Shown here piece after piece: positions 11,601 through 23,600 of a DNA stretch of 64,000 nt. The stretch's first letter is position 1. Every line of letters begins with the position of its first letter. The position numbers and the translations under genes are program-made. The notes beneath the pieces were generated by a model. The model was not told the origin of the DNA, did no database searches, and saw only the letters and a program-made list of their open reading frames with translations. This DNA is from Phytoseiulus persimilis (taxonomy: Eukaryota; Arthropoda; Arachnida; Mesostigmata; Phytoseiidae): the NCBI GenBank assembly GCA_037576195.1, contig CM075104.1, positions 26,056,211 through 26,120,210 of the forward strand. Direction: 5' to 3'.

Positions 11601-14600
11601 GGAATCCCGACAGTGTCGCTACTTATGGTGATTATTTTCGTGATGAGTATGACCATCATCATCTGAAAAGCAATCCGCCGGTTGGTCGTTCGGGGTCCGC
11701 TGGTTTGCTGTTAGGCTGAGTGGCCTGCGCCATGCTAACTACGGTCGACATCCTCATGTCGCTCTTTGATTTGGTCCCCCAAGAGCCGTCCTCCCAAGCG
11801 AGCCAGCGACGGTTCGCGGGCTCTGAAGGCCGCAGAGCGTTGAAGCGAAATTTGAAAAGAAGCAGACGATCAAGTGTGGCAATTATTCCTCGGAGTTTCT
11901 TTCTCGCAATTTCTCGCCATTTGTTTCTTCTGCTGCTGTTGCTACGTTTCTCTCCCCTTTCTTGCCTCACTCGACGTTGCGCGCTCACTTCTCGTCCCTC
12001 TCGCCCGTTTTTCTGTTTTAGCTGATGCTTCTGCGGCGAGTTTTTTCAGGATTAAATGGCGCTCCACATGCGCGCTTGTCTGCACCGGCCGGACGGGGAG
12101 CGTATGCATGTCGTCGAGCGAGAATCGTACAGTCCACATCAACTGATTCCACTTGTCCGCGTTTCTTCCTTCCCCTCTTCTTATTTTCTCTACCGGCGTC
12201 TATGCCTCTTTCTCTCCCGTGTGTTCCGCCGGCGCTTCGTTATGCCGTCTCTGTGTCCGTCGGTGGCTCTGTCTGTCCTTCCGTTCTTCGGTCGCTTCTC
12301 GAAAGAAGTCGCGTCGGCAATTGGTCGGCGTTCTCTCGTTCGTCCGCAGTCCCCGCGATCCGACAGCGTCCTCAACATCGGCCCTCGAGTGATGAACTGG
12401 ACGGCTCGGCAAACCAACCCTGGAGCTCTCTTCCCGCTGGGACCGGCGATTCCATATGTTCGAATTTCCGACCGACGGCTGAGCCCGCGACGCCGGAAGA
12501 CGCTCGCTGGCTCTCGAGAGAATCTCTCGCTGCCGGTAGAAACGAATATTGGATGTGGCGACACATTGAAGTCCCGTGTCGCGATTTCCAAAACCGCCGA
12601 AGTGGCACTCGATCATCGTTTGCTACCATCGCCAGAGAGGAACGCAAGGCGTCGTCCATCCTCTTTGAGGGGTCCATTCAAACTCATGAGGGAGGAATTC
12701 TGGCTCCGGACCAACTCATGAGGGAGGAATTCTGGCTCCGGACCAACTCATTCCGATTGAGCGATTATCGTCCGTAGTTTCGACTTTCGAATCAAAAGAC
12801 GCGCGAATCGTCACGGCGTCAGAGGCAATCACGCAAGTTCTTCATATGCTCGGACGGACGTACGGAGCGACAGGCTGTATCGAGTCTCGTTTGATGCAGC
12901 TGTTGCGCGCGGTTACCAGGCCGGCCGGTGATCCTTCAACTGCTGAAAAGGATGGGCGAAGCAGACGAGACGAGGAATAGAAAGAAAATCTCGGACAGGT
13001 GCTACCGCGTCGCCCGGCCCGCATACTGCAGGCCGTATGCACATTGAGCATATGAAGCGCTTTTTGAAATGAACAGATCCCGTCTTAAATGCTCAAGGGT
13101 GCCGGGGACATTTCAGAACGCCAGTAGTCGAGATGGTGGGAGCTGAAACGAGGAACGATCGTTTCGTCAGAGCCACAAGTCGCAAGGGGATGGTGGCTCC
13201 GCCGGCGTGCGAGATCCGCCCGGACTTCTCGCAGGGTTCGGGACGTGCAGAAAGACTTGCATGGCCGAGGGACTCGACGACGTGAGGGCAGACCGCTCCG
13301 ACGGAAAGTTGGCGACAACTCAACTGTTGGTCGAGCCCAGTATCGCAAGCAGACAGAGTGAATGACAATGGGAAGTTTTCCATAAAACAGACAAATTATC
13401 CACGCGATTTATGGTTTCTGTCGGGTCTGGCGCTGAGTCTTGTCAAGTACAGATTATCCGTCTGCCTGTCCGTCCGTCCGTCCGTCTGTCTGTCTCCAGG
13501 ACGGGAAGAGATCCACGACGAAAGAGGGATGGGCCTCAGGGCGAAACCCAAAGACAAACCACCGTCGCAGCCACGAGCACTACTACCACCGCCGACGCAA
13601 CGTTGCTCCGTCTACAACAACGAGCCAAGCATCTGAGCAATGGATCCCCTCCCGGGCGGCACCGTATATGCCGTTTTGGGCTTCAAATTGAATCGACAAA
13701 TCACCGAGAAAAGGCGATACATAGCAACGCTGGACCGTTTCATTGCCGGTGAAGTCTCGCCGCGATCCGGAGAACTTCGTTCCGCGAGGGCTCCGCGAGC
13801 GACTCGGGGCTCGTGCGTGTGGAGACCGTGGAAGTTGCACGCTCATCTGCTACCGGTACCGTCGCTTCTGTCGCCGATGCAATGAGAATGTTGACTCAAT
13901 GTAGATTAGATTCATCTGTTGCCCCTGTGAGAGAGGGGGAAAAACATGAGCCGTGTGCACAGGATCAAGATAACCCCCTTGTCATACGGGCTGCTATGGG
14001 TCACAAGCGAGTCGAGACGACGAACAAGTCAGCGAGCGACTCATCATCCATCATCGTATCGTGCTGTAGATGTTCTTCAGAGTCACTGGAATCCTCCGTC
14101 TTCGTTGTCGTCGTCTCTGCCGCCGTTTCTGTTGAGTGCAGGCCCTGTCGCTCGTGGACAAGGTCATTGAGTTATAGTGTTCGGCTAGTGACTCATTTTC
14201 GAGCTTCATCGAACAGCGGTCCGGGAGCGGACGGCTTCGAAGAGTGAAGGGTAAAAATCTTGAGCCCCGAATCCCTCTGCATGTGTGTCGTCTGCTCTGA
14301 ACGATCCGAAGGAGTTCCAGCCGGCCAGCCACGAAGTGCAAAGTTTTTCGCGTGCTCAGCCCGCTCCGCACACCGGAACGCTCGAATAGGCCACGGCGGC
14401 TGCAGCTAAAGCACACAGTCGCGGATCGTGTGCTTAATAAAAAGCTACTCACGCAAAACGGTAGCGTCCGTCGGTTCGCTCGCTCACTCGCTCGCTCGGC
14501 CTCAGCAGCCGCCGTGGCGCAGAGCAACGGTGAGAGCAAGTGGCACGGACACGCAATGCTTTTAATTGCCGCAACTGAAACATTCGGTCTTTCGACTCGT

Positions 14601-17600
14601 CTCAGTAGCAACGTCGACGACATTAGGGCACCCTCGACAACTTTGCTGCCTGTCCGTCGTCTGGCCGCCTCGAGGACCCGCGTAGACGCTCGCAGCTCTA
14701 CACCTTGGTCACGCAGCGAGCCCGTGAGAGCTATAAAAATGAGTCGACGCTCGCGTTGAGCACTGACTAGAAATTTAAGCGCCATCATCAGCGGCAACAT
14801 CGCTGCTGCTGCTGCGGTTCGACATCGGCGTCGATGGTACGAAGGCAAGAGAATCGCTCCGGCGGCGGGTTGCGGGAGGGCGGACATTGGGTCCGTCCGT
14901 CTGACGCTCTTTCGTTTGCTCTAGAGCCAGTTTCCCCGTCCATCTGTCGAGTCGTTCTCTTCTGTAGCTGGAATATGAGGAAGACGCGAAACCGACGAGG
15001 GCGCGCCACGCCTCTCGTTCTGTTAGCTCAACAATGCGAACCAAATTACATAGATTCGCCACCAGTAGCGAACTCACAGCGAGCGTGGTAGTACCAAGAA
15101 AGGTTAAAGCAAGGTTGCGCGAGGCGTGATACAATTGACAACGAGCTCCATCTGCATCCACGATAACTGCCGGTCCGCTGTCCTATGGCTGGCTCGCCTG
15201 CTGGAATTGTCTGCGTTGACGACACAGCGAGGGGAAGGCGCAGCGAGGAAAAAAAGCACCAGCAGATATCTAGGAACAGAGTCGGAACGGCGAGCAAAGC
15301 GATCCGACTCCTAATCCTGTCCCAACGGTGTGTCGAAGGTAATGCTAGGAGCAGTTTCAGAAGCAGCAAATAACACGCGACGCGACTTCGCCAGACGATG
15401 GGCGGTTACGCTTATTCAGCGAAGAGCGAGCGAGCGAGCAAACGAACGAACGCACTAGCGACGGCAAAGTAAATGGCGCCAGCCTTCCGAACATCATCTG
15501 GCTGCTCCGTTGGCGGGCTGACAATCTGCGGGTAAACTCACGCTAAATCGATCGATCTCTCCCGTCGCGACGAATCACGCTCCTCAAGTGCTTCGGCGCT
15601 GAGATTCCACCGGCGGAAATCTATTCCCATTCGATCTCATTTCGATCAGGTGGAGCTCGCTTCGAGCGGTCAATCGGTCGACGGGACGACCGCCCTCGAT
15701 ATAACTCATTGGCCGGTAGTCTGTCTCCATGAACACCTCCTTCTAGGTGTAGTGTGTTCAAAGGCCGTCTGTCCTAAGCTTTTAACGAGGGGATTAAGCC
15801 GCGCTCGGTGTATCCGGGCCCGTTGGCGAACAAACGGAAGAATGAATGACTGCCTCCCTGGCGCTTGTTTTCTCGTTTGAACAATCAGAACAGAAGAACC
15901 ATAAAGTGTCGATGACAGCCCCTCGGAACGGCGCGAAAGGAGGAAGAGAAGCAACGCGTTTTTATAGCGTGATTGTGCAGCTCATTCAAATGCTTGATTT
16001 CGACACTCTCGACGACGGGGTCGCATGTCGGGGAGGACCTTTCCAGGATTGATTCGCATCCAGACGGGAGTCCCGGGGATGCGATGTGGAACCGATGGCG
16101 CTGTTATGAGCTGTCGTGATCGTTGAGAGCACTGTTGTGCTTGCGTTATTCTGTCGCATAGGGGGGAATCGTCGTTCAGAAGGAGCTTTTAATGATATGT
16201 CACGAATAGGATGTTCTGATTTGGAGACTTTATGAACCAGACACGACCGCAACCACCGTGGCCGTTCCAGCGTCCGGGAATATTGCCGCCGCCGCCGGCC
16301 GATATAGGCGAATAAAGTCATAAAATACCTCGGGATCCACCGAACGCACTTGCAGGCAATGTTCGGGAACTCGGGTGAACGAGTGTCTGTAACTGAATCG
16401 GGTCTCCCTCTGTTCGCGCGCTGCGCCGGTTGCGTACCGGTACGCCGGTCGAAGCTGAAAGTGCTTCACAGCCCTGGAGTACGTGGATACGTCCGCTGAA
16501 TCTGATTCAGAAACGGAGACGAACAGCGCACGGAGAAAAATTATCGTCGAGAAAGGAGAATGGAGGAAGAGACCGAACGAACGAGCGCGGCGGACGGACT
16601 GACGAACGAACCGGAGGGGAAACCAGTCGAGGAATTGACACGAACTACCGAAACCACTCGGTCGTCGAGTAACTGCGGAAAGTGGCATCGATAAGCCGCT
16701 GCTTCTTTTCTATGCCATAATACATTTCTGTTACACCAGATGAAAGCAGATAAGCTGGTTCGCTCTGCTTCTTATCGCTCCATATATCCGATACGGACGC
16801 GTTTTTGTAGAGGACCTGTGTCTGGTGGTATATCTTCTACTTTTCTCGGAATCGCCACTCCACGAGTGCGGAAAGTAGAAAAAATCGTCATTCTTGCTCT
16901 TGTGGTCACACACAAACACTCCTTCCCCAATCGATTCAGGCCATTCAAGAGTGGATCCACCGAACACACGAACCACTCATCAGAGCCTTCTCTGTGACAC
17001 TGGCTGCCCTCATCACCGAATCCGATCCGGTTTTGTTTGCGAACGTGCTACGGGACCCGTCCATGGATTTCGGGAGTTCGAGTGCGAGCAAGCGCGGGAC
17101 CCGAAAAGTTCACAACCGTCGCCGCGGTGTGAGATCCGCAGTTTGCAGGTTTGCTCAATTCCTGGATCGGGATGAGCCACCCAGAAAGATCAAAGCGGAG
17201 CTAAAATCGTAAAATCACACAGTGGGTGCTGTGAAGCAAAACGAAAACAAATCCGTGAGACACATCGGAGACGATCAGCGAAAGAAGTTCTGCTAGTGAA
17301 TCGTCAGCCCACCGAAACGCTACCGGTGCGGCGGCTCTCATCGATTATTCTGAAGTTCAAGGAGAGAAGGAGAGGAAAGAACGTGTGGGGTGTCGGCAAT
17401 ATTCTCGTCGTGATCTTTATTGCGTTAGTGTTCCATCATTTTGTCGTTACCAGCGCTACTTTACATCGTGTTCTTTTCGCTGCCGCCACCACCGCCGCAG
17501 CCGCTGTCGATATCGCACGCCGAACTACTGTCGAGCATTCTTGAATCGAGCCTCGACGGACCGTCAGGGTCTCGGACAGACAGGCGGACGGACGGAGTTC

Positions 17601-20600
17601 GTGATGACTTTCACGATTCGATCGTTTTCGAACGCAGTAGCTCGTTGTTGTTGTCGTCGTTCTTCGATTTAGCTTCGATTTTCAGTATTGTAACCATGTT
17701 TAGTGACGGAAACGAAACAACCGACTCGGGGTCGCGATCGCTCGAGGAGCCGTTTTCGGCATCAACAAGTCCACACGCCACATCGTCTGTTGTACGGCCA
17801 TAAATTACGGGACGAATCTCAGGGAAGAGCCAGTTGAAGATGCGAACCTAAATCAACATCACGGTACACCGACAGCCCTGGTTGAGTCCGCCGAGCTCGC
17901 GGCGATTTCCACCTTGGAAACGCCGCTGCGGAGCCGTCCTCTGCCCTTCACCTTCGGGCGCGTTGATTAAAATCGTCGGACAATCGCAGGGAGAGAGAGG
18001 GAAAGAGCTACTTCTAATACTTCATCGTGAAAAGAAATTTTCGTATCGATTCGCCGACCACGATTCCTCCAGGATCTTGAAGTCATCCCTCGATTCGGCA
18101 TTGTGCGCTATCGTTCCTTCTCGGGGCGTCGTGACGCGCGAATCGCGATTCTGCACAGCATGATAGGAGAACCTACACTGAAGCAGTGTTCCGTTACGTT
18201 TTTCAAACTTCGAAGTTCTTTTCCAATTGAAGCTCGCTCTCTGTGTGTTCTCCGACCTAGCTTACCAGCATTCCAGCCGAGACCCGACTGAACAACGGTT
18301 CTCAATGCCCCCCTTCCTCCTCATTTCAGATCAGAAACCGTTTGGGGTGCTACGAGGAGATCGTGACCGTGGACAACAAGAAAATCAAATACTGCAACTG
18401 GGTTCGATTCCTGCGCGTAGTTACGTCGATGACCGAGGAGGTAAACTTCATCGCAACCATCGTACGGGGCGAAACAATTTTCGAGAGCATCGTAGAAATT
18501 CCCCAAGGGGGCGAACTCGTCGCGTTCCTCGACAGACGGGAGGGAAGCCCTCCTTCGCTTTCACCGAATTTCGCCCTCCACCGAAACGTGAACCTGATGC
18601 AGTACCGGAACGGTATGGGCAGCATACTTGAAGGTGAGTCCGAACCCATTCCGAACCCCACAATTCGTGCCAGTTGCAATCAGCTGCTTCTGATCTCATT
18701 GTCAGCAGCAAAACGGTCAGCTGCAGCGACACAAGTCGGGGAACGTGTACGCGGTCGTCTCCGCACACGCCGCTTCGCGCATCGATGATCTGCTGAGCTA
18801 GCGACAAATTCTGGCTGTTTTCCCCCAAGAAAGTCGAGCTCGCTGGTCGAAATTTTTTGCTCGTTTGACTATCTGTCGGAGGTTCCTCCGTTGATCCGTC
18901 TCCCCGCTTTCTGAAGCGTCGAAAATCGTATTTGAGATGGTGCAAGTTGCCAGCCGACTGACCGATGGTCCGAACCAACGACCGCTTGGCTGGTTGGCCG
19001 AGCGAGCGAGCGAGCGACCGGCCGATTGCGGTCGGATCGCCCACTCGTCAATAAGCCAATCATCGAGCAGAAGGCAGTCCGTCAGTCAGTCACTCAATAG
19101 AGTGTTTTGGTCCTCTTTTTCTTCGTTTCGTCTGCTTGTCCGTCTGTCCGAGTCTGATTGTGTGAGTGTCTACCGCACCGCCTGTCAACGCTGCGTCGAA
19201 CTGAGTGTGGATGTCGACCGACGGTGCGAGCGAGTTTGTGTGACATGATCTAATCCGGTAGTCAACAACCAGAAGCCACAGACGTCGCTCGCTCGGGACC
19301 GCGAAGAGCATCTGCAGCTGAAAATTATACACTTTGGCGAACAACAGTAGCTGCAGCCGTCGCGGCGGCTGGAGCAGGAGATGAAGAACCGCTTCTGCAC
19401 CTCGTTCTGTTCGTTTCTGTCTTTCGCCTCCTCTCCGGCTCCTTGTTTTCTGCCGAATCCTCTTGAACACCATGTAGTTCGCTTCTGCGACCGCCCGCCC
19501 GCCCGTGCGTCTGTCGGTCCGACGATCGGTTCGTCCGTCATGAAGTCTAATTGCTCGCTATCTCACTGCGGTTGAAGACATCTGTTAATTCACGCACAGC
19601 GCTGCTCCCCTGAACAAGTAGAACCGACTCACTGGTCGGCTAGTTGGCGGACTGTCTGGCCGCCAGGCGGGCTGGATGGCGATCTGCATCACGCCAGACC
19701 GCGAAGGCATCAGGTCGGGGAAAATAGGGACTGGTTTCTGATTCGTTTGGCACCGATGCCTCGACTCGGACGGGTCGTGCGATATTTCTCGCAGCTTGCT
19801 GACCAACGCGAGCGATTCGGAGTTGGGGAGCGGTCGTGAGCTGAGGGAACCGCTCTTCTTGTGGACTCCTGAGCGAATGAAGGCATATCTCCAGAAGACT
19901 CGGTGGCGTTTCCAGCGCAACGAAGAGAGAACTCCGCCGCGACGCGGGAACGACTGTATACCCAACGGAGTTTTGTTATTTAAATTCCTTTCGGAACGCT
20001 GACGGGCTGCAGAACAAATTGTCTGCCTCCTGAGTCGATCATCTGTCTGTTGCACTGTCTCCGTGACTGACAGACGAACTGACCAACCGACCGAGCGACT
20101 GCCGTACCGACTGGCCGAATGATTAAGTCGTCAAGCAGTGAGTGACATCTCATTGAATGGAAGCATTGCTATGCTAATACTAATTACGTGTTTGTGGCCG
20201 CGTCCTGCCGCGTTCATTCATTTTGAATACGACACGTCGCTTCGTGAACAAGGCGAGCATTCTGTGTGAGCTGGCATAATCATGGCGCGAAACTTGTGTC
20301 CTGTAACCGCGCATGGAGTCGAGTGAACTTGAAATTCGGCTCGAACACGGCCGCCGATCGCATTCGGAATTTTTTCCAAACTTTATGAATTCCCTCGCGC
20401 CATCTATTCCAAACGTAAAATGGGACATATGAGCACAGATTCGTTATCGCAGTGGATGGGAGGCTTTCAGAGGCGAGCAGCTCCTTCTTGATATCGGCGA
20501 CGCAGCCGCAGAAATGCTTTGCATTCAGTCGGTTTATCTCGATTGCCGCCACGGCTCGGTTTTCGCGAACCGAGCAGAAAAGGCCGAGATCTCGTCCAGC

Positions 20601-23600
20601 TGAGCGTCGCGGTCTCGACCGAGTGAAGCTTCTCGAGCAGCCGGCTTCCGGATTCCTGAGGATGCGCAATTTCCTGAAAGGAACTCGAACGAGTAGATCG
20701 AGATCAGCGAGGCGTCCGTAGCTCAGTCCGTGCTCATTGTTGAAGCAATCGCGCTCGACGTTCCGAGGAATAATCGAATATCGACACAAATCGAAAAAAC
20801 TCATCACCGCTTCTGTATTTTTCTTTTCAATTTTCAATCCTCCGGCACCGGTGCGGCAGCACTCGGGGCGTGCTGCGAGAGAAAAGGGACGAAGAGCGAT
20901 CAGAGAAGCGGAGCAAAGACGTCTGTTAACAGAGGTTTTCATTTGGAAAGTCATTCTGGCAGCAGTGGCTTGGCCCGGTTGTCGGTTGAAAATTACAAAA
21001 CAATAGCAATCGAATGGCCGCCTCCGATGCCCGATAAGAGCGAGCTCACTGTTTCGGTGCAATACGTGATCGAGCCCACCTCCTTGAACGTTTCTTTCGG
21101 CCGGATCGTCTCTCGCGGGCTCCGTTCCGGCGTTCCCGATGCCATGGCTGGCAACGTTTCCGCAACTTCCACGACCATTACGGCCGTGAGTCATAAGGCA
21201 CATCATCGGTTTCGTTCTCCGTCGATGGCATGCGTGGTACTGGACATTAGCAGCGGAAGCTGGATGTATGAGGATCATTTCGTCCGAGGGATTCGGCCGA
21301 CTGACTCTGCGGTTTTTCTTCTCCCTCTGTTCCCCTGGCGTTGCTTCGTTGTCGTCCCCTGGCGTAAAGATTGCCATCTAAGTTGTCGTCACCGTTTTCT
21401 GGTGACACGGAAACCGGAGTATGGGTCGAATCATGGTCGCGACAATTGAATCACATCGCGGAATCGGTCGCGAGGGACATCTCACTGGCTCGAAGCTTCA
21501 CCAACAAAAATCAACGACGATTCCTTTGATAGATCGCACTCGCTCGGCTCTCCGCTGCTTCAAGGGCGAGCCGAACATTATCTCAAGAGTGCCAGCGTCA
21601 GCGGAATCTATGATTTCCGATTCCGAACTATCCGAGTGCCTAATCAGAGAGCCTTCAGTGATGTTCCATCCCCGTTGCGAACGATCCTGGTTTAGCTTTC
21701 CTGAGTGAGCGAAAATCCGCTGCTAACAGTTCGGTGACGAATCGGGGAGCTTGGAGCCGAGGAGCTGCTCGGATGACAGACGCTTGGTCGAATTACGTCG
21801 TGTCATCTCTGTACTTTCCTTCCCCTCACCAATACTTTGAATAAAACATCAACCTGAAGACGCCAAAGTAAATTTCAGCCATTGAGACAGAGCTTGTCTG
21901 TTGAAAGATTATCGAAGCTGCGGCTTTTCCCTGTTGGGGTCCTGGAGCACCTTGAGTAATCGGAGCGCTTCGGGTGACGTCCTCCGACGGCGACTGCTCC
22001 TAAATTTGCGTTCGCTCGCGGGATAACAGTCACTGTTTGACCGATCCTGCAGGCGATCGGGTAGAACGGATGTGCGAGACAGAGCAGTCAGGTTCTGAAG
22101 GATTGATGGGATCGATGGTGTGGTCGTTACCCGTCAGCGTCGCGTATCCCTCCCGTTCGGGCGAGAACGTTCGCTCCGATAGGTGGTCAGGGAGTACATA
22201 CTCGGCGAGGTCCAATCACCGTCGACTGAAAACTAAGTCACTCATCGTCTTGTTTGCAGAAAACCCTTTGGACCTATCCCAGTCGCTCGTGGCGGGATCT
22301 TCAACGAGATCTCCTTCGTCGTCACCACGACCTGAAATCATGACCCCTCCATCCGAAGGTCGCAGATCGGCCTGCTCGGATCGCAGTGACCAAACCGAAG
22401 ACCTTCCGCTCGGTCTCACGACAGCATCGCCGACGTTCGCTCCGCTGCCGACAGTGCCTCGATCTCCTTTAGGTCTCACATCGTTTCCTCCTCTCGGCGG
22501 GCTTGCAATGCCACCCACGCAGCGCTCGCTCGGACCCAAGAAGCCCCGCGAACGGACGCTGCTCCCGTGTGAGGTTTGCGGGAAAGCCTTCGACAGACCG
22601 TCGCTACTCAGACGGTAAGGCGACGCACTCGAAACTATCCCGAGTTTTTTTTGTAGCCTTGTCACAGATCGTCGTTTCTAACCCATTCCGATCTCAGACA
22701 CATGCGGACCCACACCGGTGAGAAGCCCCACGTGTGCGATGTGTGCGGAAAAGGCTTCTCTACCTCGAGTTCACTGAACACGCATCGGCGCATCCACAGC
22801 GGCGAGAAACCCCATCAGTGTAACGTGTGCGGGAAGCGATTCACGGCGTCGTCCAACCTCTACTACCACAGGATGACGCACAGTAAAGTGAGTATGATCC
22901 CCATCCCACTTGACCTGGGAATAGTCCGCTGGATCGTCCGCTAGATCGTCGGCTTCCATGCAACGCCTGTGAATCAGGAACAATTTGCTCGGGGGGTCCC
23001 CGAAATCAGCCTTTTCAACGTCGATTGTCTGAGGGCTTCATTTCCTTTTTGAGCTTCCTGGTCGGAAAAGAAATGCTGCCCATACTAGGGTCAGGCTGAT
23101 TTTGGGGAATCTATGAAGCAGACGGTAGCTGTTCTCGCCGCGGTCGTTGTCGTCGTCAGTGGAACATTTAGTGTACGGCTTCTGCTGCTACTCCTACTGC
23201 CAGCTATTGCTTCAGATAGGTAGCTGGTTGGCCACTGCACCTCCTAATGGCCTGTTCTAATCGCTGCTCGGTTCTGGTACTCATTTCGATTTTTTCTTCT
23301 TTTTGTTCGTTCGTTCGTTCCTGATTTCGGCTTGCTCACCTGTTGACGGTTGTAGATGTGGCTGCTGGTGTTGCTGCTGCTGCGGCTACTGCTGTTCAGG
23401 TTGATTTTGAGCTCAGCTGAATATAGTCGAGTAGCCGGCGACGACGATGTCTTCGGTTGCTGCTCCGCTGTCGGTGGGAGGAGCCGTATTATTGCGTGTT
23501 TGTGTCGCCTTATGGACATCCGACGACGAAAGCGACGTCGAACTAACCGAGCAAGCGACCGGTTGTCGGCGATGTCGCGCCAACCACAGATGATAGAATA

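Larger units (their letters stand above)
8606..18329 (+). other. Intron 1 of the PRDM gene (9.7 kb)
   Basis: GTGAGT to TTTCAG. It holds several microsatellites, the 32-bp tandem duplication at 12681, and C/T-rich stretches that keep long frames open on both strands (for example 12025-12777 + and 14051-14887 -). Those frames are rich in Arg and Ser, overlap each other and show no domain, so I treat them as composition artefacts. Confidence 0.7.

Noticed and set aside
12025-12777. 250-codon plus-strand frame and a parallel 221-codon frame at 12056-12721
   Set aside because: Two overlapping frames are open at once in CT-rich sequence, and the ends come from the 32-bp duplication. No domain.
14051-14887. 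278-codon frame on the minus strand, among the longest in the window
   Set aside because: It overlaps open frames on the other strand, is rich in Arg, Ser and Ala from C/T-rich simple sequence, contains no domain, and lies inside PRDM intron 1.
20280-21377. 365-codon minus-strand frame in intron 2
   Set aside because: Longest frame of all, but there is no recognisable domain or plausible splice pattern, and the opposite strand is also open at 20730-21449. Stop-poor composition explains it.
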